Assembly (NCBI RefSeq): GCF_009906955.1
Contig: NZ_CP047657.1
Coordinates: forward strand, 1-64,000
Origin: Paraglaciecola mesophila
GTDB lineage: Bacteria > Pseudomonadota > Gammaproteobacteria > Enterobacterales > Alteromonadaceae
Direction of reading: 5' to 3'
DNA length: 64,000 nucleotides
The translations under genes and the position numbers were made by a program. The notes under the pieces were generated by a model. That model was not told where the DNA came from. It worked only from the letters and a program-made list of their open reading frames with translations, and searched no databases. Below, one piece after another: positions 45,595 to 54,445 of this stretch. The first letter of the stretch is position 1, and the number at the start of each line of letters is the position of its first letter.

Positions 45595-47730
45595 CTAATA
45601 TGTAGTGAAAGTGAAAAAGGAATGTCTCGAACGTATCAATATGATAGTGCGCTTAGAGTTACTCAAACTACTACTACGTTAGATGGCGCTAACTTTATAT
45701 CTGAAAATCAATTTGATGATAATTTTGGACGGCCAATTGGCTTAGTTTACCCTAACGGTCTAACTCTGGCCTATGAGTATAATGCCCAGGGGTATCTGGT
45801 ATCTGAGAAAAATGCTGCAAGTAGCTACATCTACCGTACGATTGAAGATATGGATGCTTTTGGAAATATAAGTTCGGCTACTATGTCTGATGGTTTATTA
45901 ACGGGTCATTATCTGTATTCTCAGAAAAGTGCTCAAATGCTCAGTTCCACAATTACAGGTTCTCAAAGATTACATGAGCTTTATTACACGAATTATGACG
46001 AATTTGGCAACATTATAGAACAAAGCAATCTGGTTACCGGTACCAGCGAGCGTTTCACCTATGACAATTTACAACGTTTAACAAATAACGTTGCGGAGCA
46101 TGCAGGTTCGGTTGTTCAGGCAGTAAGTTATGGTTATGACGCTATTGGTAATTTTAAATACAAATCTGATTATTCTACTACCGTCGAAAATGCATACCAA
46201 TATATTCAAGGAGAAGCAGGACCTAATGCAGTCACTAGTGTTATTAAACCTAATGGCTTAGTTAGTTTTAAATATGACGCTAAAGGCAATATGATCTCAG
46301 GCGATGGGCTAACAGCAACTTATACAGCTTATGGTAAGCCTGAGATAATCGCAAAAAATGGCAAGACTAGTAATTTTGCGTATGGTAGTGATCGACTGCG
46401 TTATAAGCAAGAATCAGATAATGATTCAATATATTACATTGATAAGTTGTCAGAACTAGAAGGTAAAGATTGGCGTATTTATATTAGTGATGTGGCCGTT
46501 ATCAAGTATAAAGCGGGTGACCCTATGCAAAATACCTCACAGAGTTCGGAAATCCGATTCTTGCATCGTGACCGCTTGGGAAGTGCAACCACCTTAACTG
46601 ATCATAACGGTCAAGTAACTGAACGAAGGCGCTTTGATCCGTTTGGAAAACCCAGAGGAATATCTAGCGAGTCTCTACTATCAGCTCGTATTTCTAGCTT
46701 TGGTTCCGATAGTGAGGTGAGCAAGCGCGGGTTTACAGATCATGAACATTTAGACGAACATGAACTCATTCATATGAACGGGCGGGTGTATGATTATAAC
46801 CTTGGGCGGTTTTTGAGTGTTGATCCGTTGGTTCAAGCTCCTACAAATAGTCAAAGCTTAAATCCCTATTCGTATATTATGAATAACCCCTTGTCAGGTA
46901 CAGACCCTACAGGTTATTGCTCAACTACTGATACGATGAAGGATTGTGCTGGTGGTCTTGAAGAAGGAAAAACGCAAGCTATCACCAACTCTGATGGTAA
47001 AACCGTTGGTTACGTTGGCAAAGACAGCAAAGGTAATGTACATATAACGAACAACGGTGCGAGCAAGGGGCAAACAGCAGTATCAAACTCAATTGCAAGT
47101 GTTGGGAAGCCTAATGATATAAATTCACAGAATCAGGTAGCTAGATCAGATCCACAAGCGAATAGAAAGCAAGATGTAGAACTCAATGGCAGTGAGACCG
47201 CGTGTGCACCGATGTGTGTTATGCCATCAGTTGGAACATCCGCACTTGGTGTAGGTGGGGCTTTAGGAAGTCCAGAAGAAGGAGAAGCTGATAGTGGCCA
47301 CATTCATCCCGGTTTTGAAGATTCAAAAAAATCAACACTTTCCTTTTCTAAAAGGTCTGATGATGTAAATGCCGAAGCTGACAATACAGGAGCGCTGAGC
47401 GCCAACAATAGGGCGGGCCAATACTCAATTAGACTACAAATACAAACTGGTGATGAAAACCTCGATTCTATTGCTATCATACGAGGAGCATCAGTCACTA
47501 AATCTGAGGCTTGGACTGGACTTGAGCACCTATATCATGGAACAAAGAATAGTAACAAGGAGTGGAATAGAAGTTTGAGGTCTGCAATTATCAATATGAG
47601 CAAGAAAATCAAAAGTCTTAAGACGGGTGTAGCCGGAACAGGTAACGTAATGCGAAGTGAATTTATCTTCAGAAGGCGCTTGTATCGAGTGGACCTTGAG
47701 AATTTGTCAGGAGTAAATTTAATACAATGA
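45562..47730 (+). CDS. Rhs C-terminal toxin fragment (no N-terminus)
   Basis: 722 codons, open from 45553. YD repeats (TYQYDSALRVTQ, YEYNAQGYLVSE, FTYDNLQRLTNN) are followed by the Rhs core (RDRLGSATTLTDHNGQV, RRRFDPFGKPRG, NGRVYDYNLGRFLSVDP, NPYSYIMNNPLSGTDPTG, ending about residue 449). The 270-residue tip has low-complexity start (VGKDSKGNVHITNNGASKG) and a compact end (YSIRLQIQTGDENLDSIAI, MRSEFIFRRRLYRVDLEN). I do not recognise the tip. No signal peptide or proper start; the 5' part is missing and replaced by the conjugation operon in opposite orientation. It looks like an orphan Rhs-CT cassette, silent unless recombined onto a full Rhs gene. Confidence 0.8.
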   Translation: MIPATGARKFGLICSESEKGMSRTYQYDSALRVTQTTTTLDGANFISENQFDDNFGRPIGLVYPNGLTLAYEYNAQGYLVSEKNAASSYIYRTIEDMDAFGNISSATMSDGLLTGHYLYSQKSAQMLSSTITGSQRLHELYYTNYDEFGNIIEQSNLVTGTSERFTYDNLQRLTNNVAEHAGSVVQAVSYGYDAIGNFKYKSDYSTTVENAYQYIQGEAGPNAVTSVIKPNGLVSFKYDAKGNMISGDGLTATYTAYGKPEIIAKNGKTSNFAYGSDRLRYKQESDNDSIYYIDKLSELEGKDWRIYISDVAVIKYKAGDPMQNTSQSSEIRFLHRDRLGSATTLTDHNGQVTERRRFDPFGKPRGISSESLLSARISSFGSDSEVSKRGFTDHEHLDEHELIHMNGRVYDYNLGRFLSVDPLVQAPTNSQSLNPYSYIMNNPLSGTDPTGYCSTTDTMKDCAGGLEEGKTQAITNSDGKTVGYVGKDSKGNVHITNNGASKGQTAVSNSIASVGKPNDINSQNQVARSDPQANRKQDVELNGSETACAPMCVMPSVGTSALGVGGALGSPEEGEADSGHIHPGFEDSKKSTLSFSKRSDDVNAEADNTGALSANNRAGQYSIRLQIQTGDENLDSIAIIRGASVTKSEAWTGLEHLYHGTKNSNKEWNRSLRSAIINMSKKIKSLKTGVAGTGNVMRSEFIFRRRLYRVDLENLSGVNLIQ

Positions 47731-48209
47731 TTTTTCTAGAATTAATGTCTCTCTTAATGAGCAATAATGAATTTGATTACGGTGTTAGACAAGTAGGCTA
47801 TGTTCTTGAGATTAATACTATGAAAAATGGTGTTTCGTTACGAAATAATCCATTGCTAGAAGAAAGATTTCGAAACATAGTTTTAAGCGAGTCTCAAGTA
47901 TCTGAACTTGTAGATGGGCTTAGTAAATTGACGAAGGATGATACTAAAGACAAGAAGCCTATAGCGTGGGCTTTAAGTAAAAGTTTTAACCAAAGAGCTT
48001 GTCCAAGTTTAAAGTATATTGCAAATGCTGCAATTGCAGACTCTAATGACGGGTTGTTATTTCAGTCTCTAATTGGAATAGAGAATTGCTGTTTACGCGA
48101 AAGTTGGGACTTTATAACAGAAGTTTCATATTTGGATTTCTTAGAGGATTCATCCGAATTTGCACAGAAGAAACTAGAATATAAGGAATTAGGCTTATAC
48201 GATGATTAG
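47727..48209 (+). CDS. candidate immunity protein of the orphan Rhs tip
   Basis: 160 aa, overlapping the Rhs stop by 4 bp (ATGA). Helical, acidic end (YKELGLYDD). It contains KKPIAWALSKSFNQRACPSL and DGLLFQSLIGIENC. The position is that of an immunity gene; no known immunity family recognised. An ATG at 47757 (MSNNEF) is an alternative start. Confidence 0.6.
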   Translation: MIFLELMSLLMSNNEFDYGVRQVGYVLEINTMKNGVSLRNNPLLEERFRNIVLSESQVSELVDGLSKLTKDDTKDKKPIAWALSKSFNQRACPSLKYIANAAIADSNDGLLFQSLIGIENCCLRESWDFITEVSYLDFLEDSSEFAQKKLEYKELGLYDD

Positions 48210-48278
48210 TGTTAAATTTGTATAATGCCGAAAGAGGTTAAATTCTGGGCAGTTTAACCTTACTTTACCTCGCATTCC

Positions 48279-48305
48279 CCCCGCGCACCCAGCGGGGATT
48301 TTGTC
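48279..48305 (+). terminator. Rho-independent terminator after the Rhs-CT immunity gene
   Basis: CCCCGC-GCACCCA-GCGGGG followed by ATTTTGT; 70 bp after the immunity gene stop. Confidence 0.65.
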
Positions 48306-48375
48306 GCCAAAGTGGGTTAGTAGTGTAGAGTCAACTTTAGTAAATTAATTTGTTGGAAATATCAGAGTAGTAGTC

Positions 48376-49104
48376 ATGGATAAAGACGATATAAAGCAAC
48401 TTATTAAAATTTGTGCGAAGGGAGTACCTGTTGCTGACCTCGGACTGGATTCATTAGACTTCATTTCGAACTCAATACAAAAACGAAGACTGTCAAGGAT
48501 CAAGAAGTTTCTTCGATACCTTAATTTTCAATTTGAAAGATTAACACCTCAGCAGATAGACAATTTTTCAAAGCTCATCCATACATCTGAATGCGAAGAA
48601 GTGCTATCTGAATATGCTGAGTCCGCAATGAGTACATCATGCGACTTGGCTATAGCTTCTACCGCAATACTTTATGCGGAAAATTCTGACAATTGTTTGC
48701 TATCCGTAGATGAAGAAAAAATATTTCCATTTGGCCTACACAAGATTGATAGACAGTTATTGGATTTATTTTTAGCATTTATGCAAATGCCAAAAGATTT
48801 GAAACGTCATTGCTTCGCAGATGACGAATCATTGTTTTGTGAAAGATTGGCAGTTAACCCCCTTACATCAGACTACTTTCAACATAAGGGATTTGATTTA
48901 GAAAGTTGTTTCATTCTGTCGGACGACTTAATTAGAAGACGATTTTTAGCAAAAGATCCACGTAGTATGCCTAGAGCTATGGGGTCATCAGCACACTGGG
49001 AGTTTGCAGTTGGCTCTACTTCAATTTCCAAAAAGTTTTCAGATATCGTAAAGAGAGCAACAGATTTACTAGAGCTTGCGAGGGAGCGGCGGTTAATTGA
49101 ATAG
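48376..49104 (+). CDS. hypothetical protein, 242 aa
   Basis: ATG start with a weak upstream purine stretch. Helical, soluble. The start has KQLIKICAKGVPVADLGLDSLDFI, which may be an amphipathic helix, and RRLSRIKKFLRYLNF is basic. The C-terminal part is charged (KRATDLLELARERRLIE). Sits after the terminator of the toxin cassette and 225 bp before the NdpA-like gene, same strand. Unknown; might belong to the same defence-type unit. Confidence 0.5.
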   Translation: MDKDDIKQLIKICAKGVPVADLGLDSLDFISNSIQKRRLSRIKKFLRYLNFQFERLTPQQIDNFSKLIHTSECEEVLSEYAESAMSTSCDLAIASTAILYAENSDNCLLSVDEEKIFPFGLHKIDRQLLDLFLAFMQMPKDLKRHCFADDESLFCERLAVNPLTSDYFQHKGFDLESCFILSDDLIRRRFLAKDPRSMPRAMGSSAHWEFAVGSTSISKKFSDIVKRATDLLELARERRLIE

Positions 49105-49329
49105 TGATCAAAATTTGAACTCGACGTAGTAACATTAAGCCATTCGGCGTGTAGTTGGAAAAGGAATTTTTAATAGAGATTTTTGGTGCAGTTATGCGGC
49201 TTTTTGATTTTGAATTCCCTGCCTTGCCAAGTTCTAAATGACACAAATATTTGCAAAAATTGAATTACCGAGCATACTGTATATAAAGACAGTGTGTTAA
49301 CTATCAAAACAAGAAGAAAGTGAGTTGAT

Positions 49330-50508
49330 ATGCTGGAATGTGTTGAATGCGGACATTCATTCGATGAGAAGTTAAATGATTGTCCAAAGTGTGCGGAGTT
49401 ACATGACGTCATTAGACCTGAGCTTGTTGCGGTAGCAGCGAAGACAGTGCAATTGATAACTGAACGCGGTAGTCCAGAAATTGAATCGAAAATTGGCGAG
49501 CTGTGGCCTCAAAATGATGACGTTTGTTATAAATTAATATCTCAGGTTGAGCAAAAATTCGCTGCAAAGAATAAGTTTCATAGTTACTTGCGTGAAAATA
49601 ACTCGATTAAGTCACTGCCTTCAACGCTGAAAAGGTATGTCGAGAATAAATTAGACTTCTCTGGATTGGTGAGCAGTATGATGCAACAGTTGGTCATTGC
49701 TGCAAGGGAATCAGGTGCACACAAGTTGACAGGTGGAAGTATCCTATTTATGCATTATAAGTCGCATGAAAACGATGACCTTGGTCGGTTACTTGCCATC
49801 CTTGTAGATAAAAAGGATGGCTTTGATTTTGATGAGGTAAGTTTAGTGCCTAAAAATACCCCACATTTAAATCTAGATGCACTAAGACAAGCAGCATTAT
49901 ATGACTTAACCTTGTTCGAGCTTATCTACCCAGAAATACCAAAAGAAGACACCTATCTACAATTCATTAAAGGAAATTCATCAGCCAGCTTTTTTAAGAG
50001 TGCTTTTGGCTGTGATGAGAGAAATACAGACAATGTTCTTTCAGTCGATCAGTTAAGGGTAGCACTCAGTGATTTTGATGAGAAACATAACATTGGTAGC
50101 GCATTCTATGAAAATGCAAAAGTAGATTTCGAATTACTAATTGAGAGAGCAGAGAAACGAAAAAAACCTATTGCGGTTACAGACTTATATGATGCTATTG
50201 AATCTCATCTCCCTGAAGGTTCTCATCTTAAAGGCACATTCGCCAATTTCGTGAATACTGGGGGATATAAAGTTAATCATCATATCGAACCTACAAAAAA
50301 TAGCGTTAAAGCAGGCCAGTATGTTGATATCGTTGCCACGGATAAAAGTTTTTCAGGAAAAGTAGTTCGCAAAAAAGTGGGAGCCTCTGGTTCAGGGAAA
50401 CCTGTCGAATATGAGGATGGTAGGCTTACCCTATTGATAACAGATCACAATCAACAAAGAGAGTTTGAAAGATTGATTGAAGCACAAAACAATGAAAACC
50501 AAGACTAG
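49330..50508 (+). CDS. zinc-ribbon plus NdpA-like nucleoid-associated protein
   Basis: 392 aa. It begins with a zinc ribbon (CVECGHSFDEKLNDCPKC, residues 4-21). From about 115 to 255 it follows the NdpA/YejK pattern: GGSILFMHYKSHENDDLGR, LLAILVDKKDGFD, LNLDALRQAALYDLTLFE and YLQFIKGNSSASFFKSAFGC. NdpA-family proteins bind the nucleoid in E. coli and are also frequent on mobile elements. A C-terminal region (about 270-392) includes ENAKVDFELLIERAEKRKK. The last codons overlap the next gene, which encodes a membrane protein, so the pair is translationally coupled. Confidence 0.7.
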   Translation: MLECVECGHSFDEKLNDCPKCAELHDVIRPELVAVAAKTVQLITERGSPEIESKIGELWPQNDDVCYKLISQVEQKFAAKNKFHSYLRENNSIKSLPSTLKRYVENKLDFSGLVSSMMQQLVIAARESGAHKLTGGSILFMHYKSHENDDLGRLLAILVDKKDGFDFDEVSLVPKNTPHLNLDALRQAALYDLTLFELIYPEIPKEDTYLQFIKGNSSASFFKSAFGCDERNTDNVLSVDQLRVALSDFDEKHNIGSAFYENAKVDFELLIERAEKRKKPIAVTDLYDAIESHLPEGSHLKGTFANFVNTGGYKVNHHIEPTKNSVKAGQYVDIVATDKSFSGKVVRKKVGASGSGKPVEYEDGRLTLLITDHNQQREFERLIEAQNNENQD

Positions 50509-51739
50509 TTTCGAAGAATTTTTTTCGCTGCTAAGTAGTGAATCTGCAATTTTTGTAGATGATCAGGCTCGTATCACGATTGATGAAAATGCGGATAAAG
50601 CGCAATTAGCATTGATGCTACAGGGCATTGGCTACAATATTGATCCAGTTAGAACTATCAAAAATGGCCTTCTGACAATTTCTTTAAACGCCACTAATTG
50701 GGAAAGGCAATGTCCAATTTTTAGTAATTGGGAAACGCTTTTTGCTGATGTTAAAGCAAAATCATTATTGCCTGAGTTTTTCTATGTAGTCTCAGCAAGA
50801 TCTTCAAGTTTTGATGATGAGCAAAATATCAAGCGACTTGATCTATTGTGCAAAACCAGAAAGTTGTTAGCCCAATTGTCAGATCATTGTGAGCCACCTT
50901 CTGGCCCGACAAAAGGATCACGCAAACTTGTCTATGTAATAGAAACTGAAACCAGCGTTGTAAAACATGAATTTAAACCTGTCGTATCGTGGGAAACATT
51001 AGGCATATTAGAAAATGTCGAGGCGTCGCTAGTTGCTATAGAAAAATTAGATAAAGTTATTAACGTCGGAGATAGTCAAGATACTGAGCGAAAAAATGTA
51101 CTTCGTTCAGCTTTCAGTGAGCTTATAAGTGGGTGTACTGAGCAATCTGCAATTTTCCAAACTGTTCTGAGATCAGCCGTCGAGCTACTGAGAAAATATG
51201 AAGCTCATCATGAACTTTTTGTAAAACGCTTTAGCGTTAATAAGGTGCTACAAGAAATTAATGACCAAGATTTAAAATATACTTCGAAGATAAATGAAAT
51301 TGTTTCGAGCGCTCAAAATAAAGCCTTAACTATTCCCGGTGCTTTGATTGCTATCGGTGCAATAATGAGAATTGACCAAGTTATTGATGGTATAGCTGTC
51401 GCTATAGGCATGTTGATTACAACGATAATCGTTCATCGCTCTCTAATCGTGCATGAAGCGACAATTGATCATATTGATAGGCAAGTAGAAGCCGATTTCC
51501 AGCGATACAATACGTTAAATGAAAAAGCTGAGGTAAGGTCGCAGGCAAATAATACTAGGAAAGAATTAACGAGCCTCTTAGGAAAGGCATCAACAAACTC
51601 TACTTTCATTAAAAAATGTATTTGGGGAATATTCATAGCTGCAATTTTGTTCATCTCCTCATCAAGCTATTTTGCCTCAACTGGAAGTAAAGAAAACGGG
51701 GCTGCTGTTCCCTTAAAAGTTATTTGCGTCGATAATTAA
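50492..51739 (+). CDS. membrane protein coupled to the NdpA-like gene
   Basis: 415 aa from the ATG at 50492, inside the end of the upstream gene. A soluble N-terminal part of about 280 residues (SWETLFADVKAKS, HEFKPVVSWETLG) is followed by two hydrophobic blocks: a long one at about 285-318 (IPGALIAIGAI to VAIGMLITTIIV) and a C-terminal segment at about 378-396 (IWGIFIAAILFISSSSYF). A helical linker lies between. No known domain recognised. Gene coupling with an NdpA-like DNA-associated protein suggests a sensor/effector pair with a membrane arm. Confidence 0.65.
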   Translation: MKTKTSFEEFFSLLSSESAIFVDDQARITIDENADKAQLALMLQGIGYNIDPVRTIKNGLLTISLNATNWERQCPIFSNWETLFADVKAKSLLPEFFYVVSARSSSFDDEQNIKRLDLLCKTRKLLAQLSDHCEPPSGPTKGSRKLVYVIETETSVVKHEFKPVVSWETLGILENVEASLVAIEKLDKVINVGDSQDTERKNVLRSAFSELISGCTEQSAIFQTVLRSAVELLRKYEAHHELFVKRFSVNKVLQEINDQDLKYTSKINEIVSSAQNKALTIPGALIAIGAIMRIDQVIDGIAVAIGMLITTIIVHRSLIVHEATIDHIDRQVEADFQRYNTLNEKAEVRSQANNTRKELTSLLGKASTNSTFIKKCIWGIFIAAILFISSSSYFASTGSKENGAAVPLKVICVDN

Positions 51740-51807
51740 CCTACACGCTAATTTTCACAATCGTTCTTTAAAGCTAAACTTTAAGGATTGTCAAAGAGGG
51801 AAATATC

Positions 51808-51915
51808 GTGAATAAAACCGAACAACGCACCCACATCATCGACCTCGTCCAGAACTGGGCAGTAGCCGAGAAAAGGCTGAGGATTGGAATGAAAACGAGC
51901 ACCTACCACCCTTGA
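51808..51915 (+). pseudogene. short gene head, possibly SnoaL-like
   Basis: GTG start with GAGGG upstream, reading NKTEQRTHIIDLVQNWAVAEK before a stop after 35 codons. This resembles the first helix of SnoaL/NTF2-like proteins. The remainder is lost next to the IS66 end at 51944. Confidence 0.35.
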
Positions 51916-51943
51916 ATTCAACCGCAAAAGTAGCAATTGAAAA

Positions 51944-52559
51944 GTAAGCGTCCGATAATTCCACCTAGCGTTTAGCAAACTGCCATGGTAGCAGTTGCTC
52001 GATATTGACATCGGGCTGGCTGAGTTCATCAAGGCAAGTCATCACATACTCGAATACGTTCAGGTCGTTGGCTTTAGCTGTTTCGATGATGCTGTAGAGA
52101 ACAGCGCTGGCGTTTGCGCCTGTGGCCGTTTGGCTAAACAGCCAGTTTTTCCTACCTATGACGAACGGCTTTATCCCGCGCTCAGCGCGATTATTATCGA
52201 TACGCAATAACCCGTCGAGTGTATAGCGTTCCGGCTTTTTCCATTGGTTTAAGCAGTATTGTATCGCTTCGCCCAACTTGGTTTTGGGTAACACTTGTTG
52301 AGCCGATTTCATTAGCCACATATGAAGCTGGCTTAGCAACGGCACACTTTTTTCTTGTCTTGTAATATATCGCACCTCTACCGTTTTATCTTTTAGCTGG
52401 GTTTCTAAGCGGTAGAGTTTTTGGATGTGATTGAGTGCCCAATCCGCTTTGCCACTGCCTTTCTTACCTGCGCCTTTTTTGGCTTCCATGAACTTACGGC
52501 GTGCATGTGCCCAGCAACCAATGAGTATGGCTTGCGTTTTCTCGTAGCCTAGATAGCCA
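51944..52559 (-). mobile_element. IS66-family remnant (right end and tnpC 3' part)
   Basis: Terminus GTAAGCGTCCGATAATTCC at 51944; the other end is cut at 52559/52560 within umuC. Over 95 % identical by eye to the copy at 2996-3630. Confidence 0.88.
51965..52559 (-). pseudogene. tnpC: IS66 transposase (TnpC) C-terminal fragment
   Basis: Open from the junction at 52559 (YLGYEKTQAILIGCWAHARRKF) to the stop at 51965. Same C-terminal part of TnpC as at 3017-3631, with a few substitutions (WKKPERYTLDGLLRIDNNRAE). Lacks the N-terminal half. Confidence 0.85.
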
Positions 52560-52571
52560 CAATGCGAACAT
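52560..52571 (-). pseudogene. umuC: umuC, first four codons only
   Basis: Immediately after the umuD stop (TGATG overlap) the minus strand reads ATG-TTC-GCA-TTG (MFAL), the universal start of UmuC (MFAL-D/V-NAFY). The IS66 sequence begins right after. The DNA polymerase V subunit has therefore been cut off at codon 5. Confidence 0.7.
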
Positions 52572-52972
52572 CAGAGTTGCTTCTTAAAGGGTCGATGTAA
52601 GCGAATAGAGCGCGTCACCACTCCCTCTATCTGAAAGTCGTCACCTTCTTGCAAAAAATACGGGGGAAAACCCTTACTGGAAGACAGCAAACAACGCTGT
52701 ACTTTATCGATTTTTTTGCACACGAATACTCCATTGAGATTTGCTACCACAATGTCTTGGTCTTTAATTTCTTGAGCGCGATCTACAATTAAAAGGTCAC
52801 CTGAGAATATACCATCACCTTTCATTGACTCCCCTTGAGCAACACCAATATAGGTCCCAGAGGGGTGGTCAATAAGTAGCTGATCTAAATCTAGGTTAAG
52901 CTGTGTGTATTCTGCCGCAGGTGACTCAAAACCAATAATACCCGCAGACGCTTTGATAGGGATAAATTTCAA
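52571..52972 (-). CDS. umuD: UmuD-like S24 peptidase
   Basis: About 133 aa from TTG 52972 (KFIPIKASAGIIGFESPAAEY, in part), as in mobile-element UmuD homologues that start M-K-x-I-P-I; GTG 52975 is the alternative. It has the autocleavage site (AG in KASAGI), the Ser nucleophile in GESMKGDGIF (about 50) and the Lys in VCKKID (about 86). It should self-cleave with RecA* and form the accessory subunit of Pol V. A perfect LexA box lies directly upstream. Its partner UmuC is destroyed by IS66, so it may be a leftover or serve a UmuC elsewhere. Confidence 0.85.
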   Translation of the reverse strand: MKFIPIKASAGIIGFESPAAEYTQLNLDLDQLLIDHPSGTYIGVAQGESMKGDGIFSGDLLIVDRAQEIKDQDIVVANLNGVFVCKKIDKVQRCLLSSSKGFPPYFLQEGDDFQIEGVVTRSIRLHRPFKKQL

Positions 52973-52976
52973 CACA

Positions 52977-52992
52977 CTGTAATTGTATACAG
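52977..52992 (-). promoter_or_regulatory. LexA (SOS) box upstream of umuD
   Basis: CTGTaattgtatACAG on the plus strand, an exact CTGT-N8-ACAG match, 4 bp from the TTG start. On the minus strand it contains TATACAAT, which could be the -10 element, so the transcript may have a very short leader. Confidence 0.85.
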
Positions 52993-53072
52993 TGTTCTTG
53001 ATCCAAGAAACACAAATATAGTCCACTCAACTAGATATAGTCAGATCAACAGGCCAAAGTCGAACGATGAAC

Positions 53073-53279
53073 TTACTCGCCTTGGCTACCAGTAAACATT
53101 CTCGCAGCTAATTGCTTGTAAATCGCAGTTGAACGCCGAATCTGCAATATTACTAGCTGTTTATCCAGATCACACCCTCCCTCGCCAACACTACATTCCA
53201 AGGCGTATTTCACTAAGCCTTCAATCTCTTGACGAACGAAAGGACACTGACCTAGTTTGTGTACTTCGAATTGCCCCAT
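53073..53279 (-). CDS. small hypothetical protein, 68 aa
   Basis: ATG 53279 with AGGAT upstream. Soluble, helical, with Cys in QCPF, LECS and GGCD. Contains KQLVILQIRRSTAIYKQLAARMF. Common type of small gene on plasmids and phage-like elements; function unknown. Confidence 0.5.
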   Translation of the reverse strand: MGQFEVHKLGQCPFVRQEIEGLVKYALECSVGEGGCDLDKQLVILQIRRSTAIYKQLAARMFTGSQGE

Positions 53280-53467
53280 AATTATCCTCTATATTTTCCA
53301 ACAATGACCGACAGAATTTATCATCTATAGAAAACGCTGCAAAAAATAGGGTTTCGGCCGAAAAAAACGCATAACTGCTGTAATTGGCAAGCAACTGCTA
53401 CATTTGGCAGTGATCATCCAGACCTTCACCAACCGAAATTTAATCACTTAATTTCTAGTATTCAAGA

Positions 53468-53489
53468 CGTTACTGCTTAAGCAGTAACG
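53468..53489. repeat. 22-bp perfect palindrome, copy 1
   Basis: CGTTACTGCTT followed by its mirror complement AAGCAGTAACG; then GTAGTGGAAAT. Confidence 0.9.
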
Positions 53490-53507
53490 TAGTGGAAATC
53501 TGTTAAC

Positions 53508-53531
53508 GCTTAAGCAGTAACGTAGGGAGTA
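53508..53531. repeat. right half-site of the palindrome, copy 2
   Basis: GCTTAAGCAGTAACGTAGGG, then AGTA; the left arm is degenerate (TTAAC). Confidence 0.85.
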
Positions 53532-53766
53532 GACTTTTAGAGCTAAAAGCATACAAAAACAGGTGGCGAATAAAGCAGGAAGAATCTAAATCAATTCTTT
53601 TATTTACTCACAAAAAACTTGAAATCCATTTTAGATGAAACACCGTAAATCCCTCGACAACATTAACTTTAAGACATTTTCGCTTAGTTAAAATTGTCGC
53701 ATTCCCCTCACGTAGAGCAGTGAAGATAAGTGACTAAAAACAGACAAAAGACTGTTAAGGCTAACT

Positions 53767-53820
53767 AGCAGTAACGTATTTATAAAAGCGTTACTGCTTA
53801 AGCAGTAACGTAGGGAGTAA
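53767..53820. repeat. half-site plus second 22-bp perfect palindrome
   Basis: AGCAGTAACGTA at 53767-53778, then the full palindrome CGTTACTGCTT/AAGCAGTAACG at 53789-53810 followed by TAGGGAGTAA, the same downstream context as copy 2. Confidence 0.9.
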
Positions 53821-53992
53821 AATTTTAAGGAGCGAAACGGGTGTATTTTTTTACTGCAATTGAAGGGTGGCACATATCCCGCGAGGAGCGATAGCGAAAA
53901 GGGGTATGGGGTGGCCTGATGATTTAAGTGATATTTGAGGCCGCTAAAAGCCGCTCACGGGCTTAAAAAATATTACGGGCCTCTCCCCGCCT

Positions 53993-54382
53993 CTAGGTAT
54001 CGAACAGCCATTTGATAGTCTCATGTGAAATACTAAGCAGTGAAAAGCCAAGTGTGTGACAGAGCTTAGTGAGTCTTTCAGCACTGGGGTTTATCAAGCT
54101 GCACTTGTCAGATGATTCGATGGAGTCATCGCAAACCGAGTAAATTGTCAGAAGAGACTTTTCTTGGTTGTACGTTAGGTATTCGCTTACACCGAATGAA
54201 GTGGTACGCGATGCAACCTTGATAAGTGATGGTATGCGCAAGTCTACTTCTCCCTGCTCGCTTTTAAAGAAATACGAGCCGCTTTCGGTGCGAACGGAAC
54301 AGTTAAAGCCTGGACCACCAGCATTAACAATTTGGGTATTGATGGTCTTGATGAAACTTGGAACGCCTGTCACGATTTGCAT
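53993..54382 (-). CDS. hypothetical protein, 129 aa
   Basis: ATG start with GGAGAT upstream. Soluble, beta-rich first half (NCSVRTESGSYFFKSEQGEVDLRI), with KVASRTTSFGVSEYLTYNQE. This looks like a small OB-fold or DNA-binding beta protein, perhaps of single-strand binding type, but no signature is decisive. Followed by the palindrome region, preceded on the same strand by the 468-aa gene. Confidence 0.45.
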   Translation of the reverse strand: MQIVTGVPSFIKTINTQIVNAGGPGFNCSVRTESGSYFFKSEQGEVDLRIPSLIKVASRTTSFGVSEYLTYNQEKSLLTIYSVCDDSIESSDKCSLINPSAERLTKLCHTLGFSLLSISHETIKWLFDT

Positions 54383-54445
54383 ATAAAATCTCCATGTGTG
54401 TTTTGAGTTAACGTGCCTTGATTTTGAGGTCGTGCAACAAAGTGG

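Larger units (their letters stand above)
53290..53990. other. 700-bp non-coding region with palindromic repeats
   Basis: Gene-free, AT-rich, with the GCTTAAGCAGTAACGTA repeats listed separately. The density of one palindrome, in a region flanked by plasmid-type genes, suggests an origin or partition/control site. 53880-53990 holds short GC-rich stretches (GGCCGCTAAAAGCCGCTCACGGGC). Confidence 0.5.
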
